A DNA stretch of 37,133 nt from Clostridiales bacterium (GTDB lineage Bacteria; Bacillota; Clostridia; Saccharofermentanales; Saccharofermentanaceae), in NCBI GenBank assembly GCA_017427465.1, contig JAFRST010000048.1:1-37133 (forward strand). Direction: 5' to 3'. Both the position numbers and the translations under genes were made by a program. Shown here piece by piece: positions 1 through 7,831 of the stretch (within the stretch, counting starts at the first letter, position 1; each line of letters starts with the position of its first letter). Under the pieces are notes generated by a model, which was not told the DNA's origin, searched no databases, and saw nothing but the letters and a program-made list of their open reading frames with translations.

Positions 1-1271
1 GTTCTGATGGAGTAAGGGAACTCTTCCTCTGAAGGAAGTACAGGAATGAGAGATCTCTCAGCGAGAGCGCCGTGACCGATCTCACGACTTCCGGGAGATC
101 TGGAAGGCTTAGCCTCACCTGTGGAGTAACCCGGGAAGTTATAGTGGTGAATGTATCTCTTGTATGTCTGCTCATCAAGTCCTTCGAGCTTCTGTGCTTC
201 GTCAAGAGGAGCAAGAGTACAGATGTTCATTACCTGTGTCTGGCCTCTCTGGAAGAAAGAAGAACCGTGAACTCTGGGGAGTACGCCAACAGCGCAGGAC
301 AGAGGTCTGATCTCATCCAGAGCTCTGCCGTCAACTCTTACATGCTCTCTGAAGAGGTAATCTCTTACAACCTTCTTCTCGAGCTTGTAGATAGCGTCAG
401 GTGCCCACTTGGAAAGGCCCTCTTCCTTCTCTTCGAGCATAGCTGCAACTTCTTCCTGAAGTTTAGCAACATTGCCGTCTCTTACTTCCTTATCCTTGGA
501 GAGAACTGCTGCACGCATCTTCTCCCAGCCGTATTCCTTAACAGCCTCGAAAATCTCTTCCGGTACGTCAGCTGACTCGTAAGTGAACTTCTCCTTACCG
601 ATCTCAGCAACGATGCTGTTGATGAACTCGCAGATCTTCTTGATCTCTTCGTGACCTTCTGCGATAGCGTTAAGCATTACGTCATCAGGCACTTCGTTAG
701 CGCCTGCCTCAACCATGCAGATCTTTGTGAGTGTACCTGCAAGAGTAACATACATATCAGATACTTCACGCTGCTCTAATGTAGGGTTGATGATCGTCTT
801 GCCGTCGATAAGTCCTAATACAACGCCTCCGACAGGTCCCTTCCACGGGATATCGGAAATAGCGATTGCGATGGATGTACCGAGCATTGCTGTGATCTCA
901 GGTGAGCAATCGGGATCAACGGACATAACGAGGTTGTTTACGCAGACATCGTTACGAAGATCCTTAGGGAACAGAGGTCTGATAGGACGGTCGATAACAC
1001 GGGAAACGAGAATAGCCTTCTCGCCGGGTCTTCCCTCTCTCTTGAGGAAGCCTCCAGGGATCTTACCTACTGCATACATCTTCTCCTCGTAGTCTACTGA
1101 AAGCGGGAAGAAATCGATTCCCTCACGAGGTGTTGCGCTTGCTGTAACGGTAGAAAGCACTGATGTCTCACCATATCTGATAAGGACGGAACCGTTTGCA
1201 AACTGCGCGATCTTACCGGTCTCGACTACCAACGGTCTGCCGGCGATTTCAGTTCTGAAAATCTTTTCCAT
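1..1271 (-). CDS. pnp: Polynucleotide phosphorylase, N-terminal ~423 residues (cut by window edge)
   Basis: Phosphorolytic 3'-5' exoribonuclease of the RNA decay machinery. The minus-strand reading begins MEKIFRTEIAGRPLVVETG and contains the first RNase PH domain (for example KREGRPGEKAILVSRVIDRP and IRPLFPKDLRNDV), the helical linker, and the start of the second RNase PH domain with FFQRGQTQ and GSREIGHGALAERSL, which are diagnostic of PNPase. The reading frame stays open to base 1, so the rest of the second PH domain and the KH and S1 RNA-binding domains lie outside the window. The ATG at 1271-1269 is preceded by AAAGGAG at good spacing. It has its own promoter and a long structured leader and is not co-transcribed in the simple rpsO-pnp arrangement. 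Identification is firm; plus-strand open frames over this gene are shadows. Confidence 0.97.
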   Translation of the reverse strand, partial: MEKIFRTEIAGRPLVVETGKIAQFANGSVLIRYGETSVLSTVTASATPREGIDFFPLSVDYEEKMYAVGKIPGGFLKREGRPGEKAILVSRVIDRPIRPLFPKDLRNDVCVNNLVMSVDPDCSPEITAMLGTSIAIAISDIPWKGPVGGVVLGLIDGKTIINPTLEQREVSDMYVTLAGTLTKICMVEAGANEVPDDVMLNAIAEGHEEIKKICEFINSIVAEIGKEKFTYESADVPEEIFEAVKEYGWEKMRAAVLSKDKEVRDGNVAKLQEEVAAMLEEKEEGLSKWAPDAIYKLEKKVVRDYLFREHVRVDGRALDEIRPLSCAVGVLPRVHGSSFFQRGQTQVMNICTLAPLDEAQKLEGLDEQTYKRYIHHYNFPGYSTGEAKPSRSPGSREIGHGALAERSLIPVLPSEEEFPYSIR

Positions 1272-1277
1272 TTCGAA

Positions 1278-1385
1278 CTCCTTTATAATATTGAATTTTT
1301 GTAAAGGAGGTAGTTCGTAGATTCACGGTCCGAGCAAAATAACAGGCTCGATGTTCGGGCAGTCAATCTACACACTACACTCCTT
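1278..1385 (-). promoter_or_regulatory. pnp leader RNA with two mutually exclusive helices
   Basis: On the minus-strand transcript the 1365-1385 segment pairs with 1304-1323: AAGGAG with CTCCTT (1380-1385/1304-1309), GTAGT with ACTAC (1374-1378/1310-1314) and GTAGATT with AATCTAC (1365-1371/1317-1323). This makes 18 base pairs interrupted by one bulge and one 2x2 loop, capped by a CGAGC/GCTCG helix. The same CTCCTTTA (1302-1309) is also a perfect 8-nt complement of TAAAGGAG (1278-1285), which is the pnp Shine-Dalgarno. Pairings are seen directly; the switch is inference from the known RNase III/PNPase autoregulation of pnp leaders. Confidence 0.6.
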
Positions 1386-1398
1386 CTCGAACCTATTA

Positions 1399-1426
1399 AT
1401 TATATACTAAAAGCGCAATAAGACAA
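1399..1426 (-). promoter_or_regulatory. Candidate sigma-A promoter of pnp
   Basis: Minus-strand -35 TTGTCT (1421-1426) and -10 TATAAT (1399-1404) are separated by 16 bp, just after the esterase stop codon. Transcription would begin near 1392 and produce a leader of about 120 nt containing the long hairpin. The -10 is perfect and the -35 matches four of six. Confidence 0.6.
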
Positions 1427-1436
1427 ATAATAAAGG

Positions 1437-2072
1437 TTATAACTTCTTAATTGCCTCGGATACTGCCTCAGCCAATCCCTTGTGCCCTGCCGGGTCAAGA
1501 TGCAGACCGTCTTCGACTGAAGGCTTGATGTACTGCTTGGCATCCAGGAATCCGCATCCGTGCTTATCAGCAACTCTCTTGTAATACTCAGCAAGCCTCT
1601 TGGATTTATCTATGGAAACTTCATTGAAAGAATCGCGGAAAGGGCCCGTAAGTATATCCCTGCTTATCTCCGGAGGAGATACTACAAGGATCTTCGGAAC
1701 GTATCCCTGCTTCAAGTCCATAACCTTCTCGGCCCTTTGGACGATCTCGTTAAGTCCTGCCGCTATATCATCAAGCGATGCATTATAAACAGTCTTCATG
1801 TCGTTAGTTCCGAGCATGATCACCAGATAATCAACGGGCCTGTGAGTACACAAAATACCCTTTATGTAATCGATGCCGTTCTTCCAGTCATCGTTGGGAT
1901 CATCGAAGACAGTCGTCCTGCCGTTTAATCCCTCCTCGATGACCTTGTATCCGTCACCCAAGAGTCCCTGCAAAAGGCATGGCCACCTTACCGATTCGGG
2001 GAGCCTGTCGCCGTTTACCGGATTGTGTCCGTAAGTATTGGAATCACCAAAGCAAACTACTGATTTCATCAT
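1437..2072 (-). CDS. SGNH/GDSL-family hydrolase (esterase/arylesterase type)
   Basis: A 211-residue serine hydrolase of the SGNH fold with no signal peptide, so probably cytoplasmic. Family blocks are visible: block I FGDSNTYG near residue 8 (catalytic Ser), block III LGTND near residue 85, and block V DGLHLDPAGH near residue 190 supplying the Asp and His of the triad. These proteins hydrolyse acyl or acetyl esters; the substrate cannot be told from sequence. The start ATGATG overlaps the stop of the NAD synthetase gene, so the two are translationally coupled and either of the first two Met codons may be used. The length is typical of arylesterase-like members. Its association with NAD synthesis is unexplained. 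Confidence 0.85.
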   Translation of the reverse strand: MMKSVVCFGDSNTYGHNPVNGDRLPESVRWPCLLQGLLGDGYKVIEEGLNGRTTVFDDPNDDWKNGIDYIKGILCTHRPVDYLVIMLGTNDMKTVYNASLDDIAAGLNEIVQRAEKVMDLKQGYVPKILVVSPPEISRDILTGPFRDSFNEVSIDKSKRLAEYYKRVADKHGCGFLDAKQYIKPSVEDGLHLDPAGHKGLAEAVSEAIKKL

Positions 2073-4000
2073 TCACCTTTTACTGTCTCTAAATCTTCGA
2101 TCCAAACATTCCTTGATGCATCAGACGGCATTCTCCAGTCGCCCCTCGGGGACAGGGATACCGTACCTACCTTAGGACCGTCAGGCACGCAGGATCTCTT
2201 GAACTGCTGGGCAAAGAACCTTCTTAAGAAAGTCTCTTCCCATTTGTAGATAGTCTCAGCATTGTAACTGCCGTCAAATGCCTGCAATGCCATGCGGTAG
2301 ATCTTCGACGGCGTAAATCCGTATCTGATCATGTAATAGAGGAAGAAATCATGGAGCTCATAAGGGCCTACTGTCTCTTCTGTCTTCTGCGAGATCTTAC
2401 CGTCTTCCGTGGGCGGCAGGAGTTCGGGAGATACAGGCGTAGCAACGATATCAGCCAGAGCCTGTGAAAGCGAAGGATTGATATCTGCCGTGCGCTGGGA
2501 CTCATAAGATACGAGATACCTTACAAGAGTCTTCGGGATAGAGCAGTTAACGCCATACATTGACATATGATCGCCGTTATAAGTAGCCCAGCCGAGAGCG
2601 AGTTCAGACAGGTCACCGGTACCGATCACGAGACCACCCTCCTGGTTAGCGATATCCATAAGGATCTGCGTACGCTCTCTTGCCTGAGAGTTCTCATATG
2701 TGATGTCATGAACATCCATGTCATGACCGATATCCTTAAAGTGCTGCGTAACAGCTTCAGAAATGGATATCTCTCTTAATGTGCATCCATACTGCTCAGC
2801 AATATTGACTGAGTTATTCTTGGTTCTTGCAGTCGTACCGAAGCCGGGCATCGTTATACCGATAATCCCCTTGCGGTCTATACCGAGCTTATCAAAAGCG
2901 TGAATAGTAACAATAAGCGCAAGTGTAGAATCAAGGCCGCCCGACAGACCGATAACAGCCTTCTTGCAGTTAATAGCCTTAAGTCTCGTATAAAGACCTG
3001 CTGCCTGCATACTGAGTATATCTTCACATCTGGATTCGAGATCAGTCTTGTTCTCGGGAACGAACGGAGTCTTGCTGATAGCTCTTGCAGGTGTGATATC
3101 CGGGAATTCTGCATTGAATCTTACGACCTCAACACCCGAATAACCCGCAAGATCCGAAGTGAAGGTGTTAGCCTTGCGTCTGTCTGCTTCCAATCTCTCG
3201 AGATCGATGTCTGCATACAAGATCGCATCGTCTTCATTCTCGTTTGCAAATCTCTTGCTCTCTGCGAGGATCTTGCCGTTCTCAGCGATTATGTTATGTC
3301 CTGCGAAAACAAGGTCCTGAGTAGACTCGCCTATTCCGGCATCGCAATAAACATATGCTGCCATAAGCTTGGCACTCTGCATCTTGACAAGGTCTCTTCT
3401 GAACTGAGCCTTGCCGATGATCTCATCAGAGCAGGACAGATTGAAAATGATCTGCGCACCGTTATTTACATACTCTTCCGAAGGGCTCGAAGATACCCAA
3501 AGGTCCTCGCATATCTCAACTGCAAATGTCAGGTCATTGCAGTCAAATACCATTCTTCCGAAACAGACATCGTCTTCAATAGCGACGTTCTCGGAATCAT
3601 CGAAAGGCTTGAAATGTCTTAATTCATAGAACTCGGAATAGTTAGGGACATTCTGCTTGGGCACGATTCCGAGGATCTCACCCTGGTATACAACTGCTGC
3701 ACAGTTATAGAGCTTGCCGCCAACCTGAACAGGAAGGCCTACTATCAGGACTGTATTAAGATCTCTGGTCTGTTCGGCCAGATCATAGAGTCCGTCGATA
3801 GCTTTATTGAGAAGTGCATTCTGATTGAAAAGATCACCGCATGTATAGCCTGTAAGTCCCAGCTCCGGGAAAACAACTACCGCAGTATCGTTTTCTGCTG
3901 CTTTTCGAGCCAGCAAAACAGTCTGACTAACATTGAAATCAACGTCACTGACCTTAACCTTCGGGCTTGCCGCCGCTACTCTGATAAAACCGTCAAGCAT
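2069..4000 (-). CDS. nadE: Glutamine-hydrolysing NAD+ synthetase
   Basis: Catalyses the last step of NAD+ synthesis, amidation of nicotinate adenine dinucleotide, taking ammonia from glutamine. The 643-residue protein is the two-domain large type. The N-terminal nitrilase-like glutaminase domain (about 1-300) has the Glu-Lys-Cys triad in FPELGLTGY (E46), VPKQNVPNY (K115) and VEICEDLW (C164). The C-terminal synthetase domain (about 320-643) has the ATP pyrophosphatase P-loop GLSGGLDSTLAL (353-358 SGGLDS). ATG at 4000 follows GGGAGGT. It sits directly downstream of the rpsO terminator with its own -10, and its stop overlaps the esterase start. Length and motifs agree with bacterial glutamine-dependent NadE; confidence is high. 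Confidence 0.95.
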   Translation of the reverse strand: MLDGFIRVAAASPKVKVSDVDFNVSQTVLLARKAAENDTAVVVFPELGLTGYTCGDLFNQNALLNKAIDGLYDLAEQTRDLNTVLIVGLPVQVGGKLYNCAAVVYQGEILGIVPKQNVPNYSEFYELRHFKPFDDSENVAIEDDVCFGRMVFDCNDLTFAVEICEDLWVSSSPSEEYVNNGAQIIFNLSCSDEIIGKAQFRRDLVKMQSAKLMAAYVYCDAGIGESTQDLVFAGHNIIAENGKILAESKRFANENEDDAILYADIDLERLEADRRKANTFTSDLAGYSGVEVVRFNAEFPDITPARAISKTPFVPENKTDLESRCEDILSMQAAGLYTRLKAINCKKAVIGLSGGLDSTLALIVTIHAFDKLGIDRKGIIGITMPGFGTTARTKNNSVNIAEQYGCTLREISISEAVTQHFKDIGHDMDVHDITYENSQARERTQILMDIANQEGGLVIGTGDLSELALGWATYNGDHMSMYGVNCSIPKTLVRYLVSYESQRTADINPSLSQALADIVATPVSPELLPPTEDGKISQKTEETVGPYELHDFFLYYMIRYGFTPSKIYRMALQAFDGSYNAETIYKWEETFLRRFFAQQFKRSCVPDGPKVGTVSLSPRGDWRMPSDASRNVWIEDLETVKGE

Positions 4001-4031
4001 AGTAATACCTCCCGGAATGTCCTATTTAGTT

Positions 4032-4037
4032 ATTATA
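4032..4037 (-). promoter_or_regulatory. Candidate -10 element of nadE promoter
   Basis: A perfect minus-strand TATAAT lies between the rpsO terminator and nadE, about 30 bases before the start codon. No good -35 is seen at 17 bp (T-rich terminator tail), so this is a moderate call. It supports separate transcription of nadE after the rpsO terminator. Confidence 0.45.
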
Positions 4038-4049
4038 TCACCCTAAGAA

Positions 4050-4081
4050 GTAAATAAAAAAGCGGTCCCGTAAGGAACCGC
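4050..4081 (-). terminator. Rho-independent terminator of rpsO
   Basis: Minus-strand GCGGTTCC-TTAC-GGGACCGC hairpin (4062-4081, one G-U pair) followed directly by a T-rich run TTTTTTATTTA. It lies 25 bases after the rpsO stop codon. Confidence 0.9.
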
Positions 4082-4106
4082 TCTCTTGAAATAATCTGTA
4101 TTAAGA

Positions 4107-4373
4107 TTACTTTCTGATGCCGAGTCTAGCGATCAAAGATCTGTAACGCTCGATATCAACTGCTGCAAGATAGTCAAGGATGTTTCTTCTCTTACCAACC
4201 ATCATGAGAAGTCCTCTTCTGCTGTGGTGGTCACCCTTATGAGTCTTGAGGTGTTCTGTGAGGTGATTGATCCTGTAAGTAAGAAGTGCAACCTGAACCT
4301 CAGGAGAACCTGTGTCGCCCTCAGAAAGAGCATATTCCTTGATGATAGCCTGCTTGTCGAAAGATGCTGACAT
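4107..4373 (-). CDS. rpsO: 30S ribosomal protein S15
   Basis: An 88-residue primary 16S rRNA-binding protein of the small subunit platform. The sequence starts [20 protein letters not shown] and carries the family signature [31 protein letters not shown] and the C-terminal [15 protein letters not shown] with LGIRK. Length equals the family norm. The start at 4373 has AAGGAGG seven bases upstream; a longer in-frame reading to 4532 is rejected because it runs through the promoter. It is transcribed alone between a strong promoter and a terminator. In many bacteria pnp follows directly; here nadE and an esterase gene intervene. Confidence 0.97.
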   Translation of the reverse strand: MSASFDKQAIIKEYALSEGDTGSPEVQVALLTYRINHLTEHLKTHKGDHHSRRGLLMMVGKRRNILDYLAAVDIERYRSLIARLGIRK

Positions 4374-4384
4374 AAATCTTTCCT

Positions 4385-4450
4385 CCTTAATGATAAATAC
4401 GCCAAAATCGAAGGTAAGGGTCGGAGTCTTCCGCAAAACTGCGATTAAGG
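4385..4450 (-). promoter_or_regulatory. rpsO leader: 5' segment complementary to its own Shine-Dalgarno
   Basis: CCTTAAT near the predicted transcript start (4444-4450) is the exact complement of ATTAAGG (4385-4391), the upstream part of the rpsO Shine-Dalgarno. Small hairpins (CGCA-GTTT-TGCG and an overlapping CGGA-AGAC-TCCG) sit inside the enclosed loop, so a closing helix with a multi-branch interior is possible. S15 is known to autoregulate through mRNA leaders of varied structure, so this is a plausible S15-responsive element. The pairing is seen; the function is inferred. Confidence 0.5.
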
Positions 4451-4460
4451 CAACTTGGTG

Positions 4461-4489
4461 ATAATACCATCCGGATTGGGTTTTGTAAA
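4461..4489 (-). promoter_or_regulatory. Sigma-A promoter of rpsO
   Basis: Minus-strand -35 TTTACA (4484-4489), 17-bp spacer, -10 TATTAT (4461-4466). Predicted start near 4454, giving an 80-nt leader. Confidence 0.85.
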
Positions 4490-4550
4490 GCGAAAAATGC
4501 CCAAAAACCGTACAAACAGGGGAATCTTTCACCTCTAATCCCCAATAGAA

Positions 4551-4584
4551 TATAAAAGCGGCTGCCTTTTAGCAAGACAGCCGC
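4551..4584 (-). terminator. Rho-independent terminator of hppA
   Basis: Minus-strand GCGGCTG/CAGCCGC 7-bp stem (4558-4584) followed by TTTTATATT, located 24 bases after the hppA stop codon. Confidence 0.9.
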
Positions 4585-4607
4585 CGGTAAATCAGTTTTA
4601 TATCAGA

Positions 4608-6755
4608 TTACTTGAAAACAGAGAAGTTTCTGATAATCGGAGCGATTGTATTTGCAACTGTGGACATGAGCTTGATGAAGATGTCCAGAGCAACGCCTAC
4701 AACGTCCTTACGTGTGTCACCGATCGTGTCACCGGTAACTGCTGCCTTGTGAGCAGGAGATCCCTTTGCGTGACCCTTGAGCATGCCCTGCTCAATGTAC
4801 TTCTTAGCGTTGTCGAACGCACCGCCGGAGTTACCCATGAAGATAGCTCTCGGGATAGCAACGATCGTAGCACCAACGAGGATACCGCCGACGAATTCAA
4901 CACCGAGGATGAAGCCGCCTACGATAGGGATCAAGAGAGCGAGGACTGAAGGAAGAACCATTCTGTGGATAGCTTCCTTAGCTGCCATGGAGATCATCAT
5001 GTTGTAGTCAGGCTTAGCCTTGCCGTCAAGAACTTCCTGTGTCATCTGCTTGTCGCCGACGTCAGCCATGATCTTAGCTGCATCGATCGTATTATCTGTA
5101 AGGATAGCGCAGAAGTATTCAACAAGTGCACCACCGAGGATACCACCGGCAACAACGAAGAATGAAGCGAAGTTAAGAGTCAGAGGCTCACCGATTGTTG
5201 TGTAATTACCAACGTAAGCCATGATGAGTGAAACTGTAGCGAATGCTGCAGAACCGATTGCGAAGCCCTTACCGATAGCTGCTGTTGTGTTACCAACTGC
5301 GTCGAGCTTATCTGTGATCTTACGAACGTCAGGATCGAGGTGGCAAGCTTCTGCAAGACCGCCTGCGTTATCAGCGATAGGACCGAAAGCATCGATGGAA
5401 ACTGTAGCACCAACGAATGCGAGCATACCGAGAGCGGAGATTGCGATACCATAGGAACCGCAGATAACACCGGATACGATCAAAGCGATGATGATTACGA
5501 GTACAGGGAGAAGAACTGATCTTGAACCTACAGCGTCACCCTTTGTAACAACGAAAGCCTCTCCCTCTGTGCACATCTCAGCAATCTTCTGTGTAGGCTT
5601 ATGATCTGTTGATGTGTAGTACTCTGTGATGATACCGATTGCAATACCTGCGATGATACCCATTACGGAAGAGATCCAGGGAGAAGCCCAACCGAACTTG
5701 AATCCGTAAGTTGCCAAGTCGTCAGCTGAAATGCTTGCATTGTTGAAAATAAAGTATGCAGCAACACCGCCGAAGATGATCGTGCAACCTGCTGAGATCC
5801 ATGTGGAAAGGTCGAGTTCTCTTGACGGATTGTCGCCCATCTTCTTGATGTTAGCGAGTCCAAGACCGATGAGGCATCCTACGAGACCGCAACCAGCGAG
5901 AATTGTCGGGAAAAGAACTGTAGCGTTGAATGTTGCATCAGAAACTGTCTCGCCGTGTGTCTGATAAAGAGTAACAGCGATCATGATTGAAGCAGACATT
6001 GTAGCAACGAATGACTCCAAGAGGTCGGAGCAGTTGCCTGCGATATCGTTAACGTTGTCGCCGATGAAGTCTGCGATAGTGTTCGGGATTCTTGAGTCAT
6101 CCTCAGGAAGGTCATGTCTGAGCTTACCAAGGATATCGGAAGAAATATCAGCTGCCTTTGTGTAGTTACCGCCTGCAACACGGTTGAACATAGCAACGAT
6201 GGAGCAGCCCAGTGAATATGTTGATATTCTCATGACGTAGGGGTTGCAAGTAAGTCCTGCTACGAGGCCGGAGCTTGAAGCATCATGCTGTACGCCGCCG
6301 AAGCAAAGGAGAACTGCGAGGAATCCCAGCATACCGAAGCCCTGAACTGCAAGGCCGCTGATGGAACCGCCGCAGAGAGCAACCTTAACGGTCTCGCCGA
6401 TTGAAAGGCTCTCTCTTGCCTTGTTCGATGTACGAACGTTAGCGTATGTAGCGCTCTGCATACCAAGAACGCAAACGATTGAACTCATAAGAGCTCCCAT
6501 GAGGAATGTGATACCACTTGTCTTCTCAACAAAGAGTGTGAAGATAACTGCGACCACAGCCACAACGATGGCGATGCTCTTAAACTCCGTCTTAAGGAAG
6601 GTCTGCGCGCCGGAACGGATGATACCTGACAGTTCGATCATGTCAGCTGTTCCTTCGGGCATCTTCTTAATGCGGAAGTAGTTGTAAGCGACGTAGCAAA
6701 TTGCAAGTGCAACTACGCCAAGTACAATAAACCAGGAAGTCGTAAGTAATGACAT
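4608..6755 (-). CDS. hppA: Membrane-bound ion-translocating pyrophosphatase, divergent K+-dependent type
   Basis: A 715-residue polytopic membrane protein (about 16 helices) coupling PPi hydrolysis to H+ and/or Na+ export. Catalytic landmarks are YTKAAD and DILGK near residue 200, PEDDSR, IADFIGDNVNDIAG near 228-241, and the C-terminal GDTIGDTRKD. The GNTTAAIGKG segment near residue 487 has Ala where K+-independent enzymes have Lys, which suggests K+ dependence. Several normally invariant neighbours differ: the usual DVGADLVGKVE reads DISSDILGKLR, and KDTSGPSLNI reads KDVVGVALDI. I start at 6755 (MSLLTTSW) because GAGGGG precedes it; upstream in-frame Met codons at 6773 and 6800 lack such a site. 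Ion specificity cannot be decided from the sequence. Confidence 0.92.
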   Translation of the reverse strand: MSLLTTSWFIVLGVVALAICYVAYNYFRIKKMPEGTADMIELSGIIRSGAQTFLKTEFKSIAIVVAVVAVIFTLFVEKTSGITFLMGALMSSIVCVLGMQSATYANVRTSNKARESLSIGETVKVALCGGSISGLAVQGFGMLGFLAVLLCFGGVQHDASSSGLVAGLTCNPYVMRISTYSLGCSIVAMFNRVAGGNYTKAADISSDILGKLRHDLPEDDSRIPNTIADFIGDNVNDIAGNCSDLLESFVATMSASIMIAVTLYQTHGETVSDATFNATVLFPTILAGCGLVGCLIGLGLANIKKMGDNPSRELDLSTWISAGCTIIFGGVAAYFIFNNASISADDLATYGFKFGWASPWISSVMGIIAGIAIGIITEYYTSTDHKPTQKIAEMCTEGEAFVVTKGDAVGSRSVLLPVLVIIIALIVSGVICGSYGIAISALGMLAFVGATVSIDAFGPIADNAGGLAEACHLDPDVRKITDKLDAVGNTTAAIGKGFAIGSAAFATVSLIMAYVGNYTTIGEPLTLNFASFFVVAGGILGGALVEYFCAILTDNTIDAAKIMADVGDKQMTQEVLDGKAKPDYNMMISMAAKEAIHRMVLPSVLALLIPIVGGFILGVEFVGGILVGATIVAIPRAIFMGNSGGAFDNAKKYIEQGMLKGHAKGSPAHKAAVTGDTIGDTRKDVVGVALDIFIKLMSTVANTIAPIIRNFSVFK

Positions 6756-6841
6756 ATACCGGTCCCCTCTCATAAGAATAGATTGAATTATGTGAAGCAT
6801 TCGGGCATAGCAAAAACTATTGCTCTAAGCAAAACTACGAC

Positions 6842-6870
6842 ATTATACATATAAAAATATGCTTTGGCAA
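6842..6870 (-). promoter_or_regulatory. Sigma-A promoter of hppA
   Basis: Minus-strand -35 TTGCCA (6865-6870), 17-bp spacer, -10 TATAAT (6842-6847). The predicted leader is about 80 nt and contains a TTGCT/AGCAA/TTGCT series that can form alternative small hairpins. Confidence 0.85.
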
Positions 6871-6916
6871 TCAAAATATCGTGGTTTTTGCCGTACAAAA
6901 TAACGATTTTTGAAGA

Positions 6917-7831
6917 TTATTCGTTTACGAGTGAATTGACAAACAGCTCAGGGTCAAAGTCAGCAAGATCTTCTACGTTCTCACCGAGTCCCGCAAGCAC
7001 GATGGGCTTTTTGGACTGGTAAGCTACAGCGATGGCAACGCCGCCCTTGGCACTGCCGTCGAGCTTTGTGATGCCGACATAATCGAGACCTGTTACCTCG
7101 CCGAAGCCCTCAGCCTGGATAACGGCATTCTGGCCTGTCGTGGCGTCAATGATAAGGAGTGACTTGATGACAGCATCGGGGGCTTCCCTCTCGATGACGC
7201 GCCTGATTTTCGCGAGCTCTTCCATAAGGTTCTTCTTATTGTGCAGACGTCCTGCCGTATCAACGAGGAGCACATCGGTATTGCGGGCCTGGGCAGCATG
7301 GATGGCATCGAAAACAACGGAAGCGGGATCTGCCCCCTCCTGCTCTTGGGCGATAACAGCCGTGCCGGTCCTCTCGCCCCATGTCTTGAGCTGGCCTACG
7401 GCAGCCGCACGGAAAGTATCGCAGGCGGCCATAAGGACTCTCTTGCCTTCCTTCTTATATCTGGCGGCAAGCTTGCCTGAAGTTGTGGTCTTGCCTGTGC
7501 CGTTAACGCCGATCATGAGGATTATGTTGAGCTTGCCCGGAACGATCTCGACCTTCTGGGGCTCACCTAAAATCTCGAGCATCCTCTCCTTAACAGAAGC
7601 CAATACAGTTTCCTTGCTGTCATCACCGGTCTTCTTGATGTTCTCCTTAACGTGATCCATGATGTCCACGCTGGCCTGTACGCCGCAGTCTGCTCTTATC
7701 AGGAGTTCCTCAAGTTCATCCAACATATCCTCGTCGAAGTGGCCGCTCGAAGCAGCAAGCTTGGTAAAGCTTCCCGCAAAAAAGCTCCTCGTCTTCTCGA
7801 GTCCTCTTTTAAAAAGATCTGCAAGTCCCAT
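6917..7831 (-). CDS. ftsY: Signal recognition particle receptor FtsY
   Basis: SRP-type GTPase that docks the SRP-ribosome complex at the membrane for co-translational insertion. The 304-residue protein has a short N region, the helical N domain (about 25-90), and the NG GTPase domain with G1 GVNGTGKT (108-115), DTFRAAA (138-144), G3 DTAGRLH (191-197) and G4 TKLDGSAKGG (255-264). It lacks the long acidic A domain of E. coli, as is usual in Firmicutes. Its ATG overlaps the smc stop (TAATG), so the pair is co-translated. No convincing terminator was found between its stop and the hppA promoter. Confidence 0.96.
   Translation of the reverse strand: MGLADLFKRGLEKTRSFFAGSFTKLAASSGHFDEDMLDELEELLIRADCGVQASVDIMDHVKENIKKTGDDSKETVLASVKERMLEILGEPQKVEIVPGKLNIILMIGVNGTGKTTTSGKLAARYKKEGKRVLMAACDTFRAAAVGQLKTWGERTGTAVIAQEQEGADPASVVFDAIHAAQARNTDVLLVDTAGRLHNKKNLMEELAKIRRVIEREAPDAVIKSLLIIDATTGQNAVIQAEGFGEVTGLDYVGITKLDGSAKGGVAIAVAYQSKKPIVLAGLGENVEDLADFDPELFVNSLVNE

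Noticed and set aside
72..1092. Plus-strand open frames across the pnp region
   Set aside because: They are antisense to a clear PNPase reading frame and lack ribosome sites and recognisable domains.
2900..3622. A 240-codon plus-strand frame opposite nadE
   Set aside because: It mirrors the nadE coding sequence; its protein has no family features and nadE motifs are intact on the other strand.
4374..4532. N-terminal extension of rpsO
   Set aside because: It crosses the rpsO promoter and predicted start, and S15 ends at the family length from the Met at 4373.
6756..6835. Riboswitch in the hppA leader
   Set aside because: Only short alternative TTGCT/AGCAA pairings are present, and no known riboswitch consensus was recognised.
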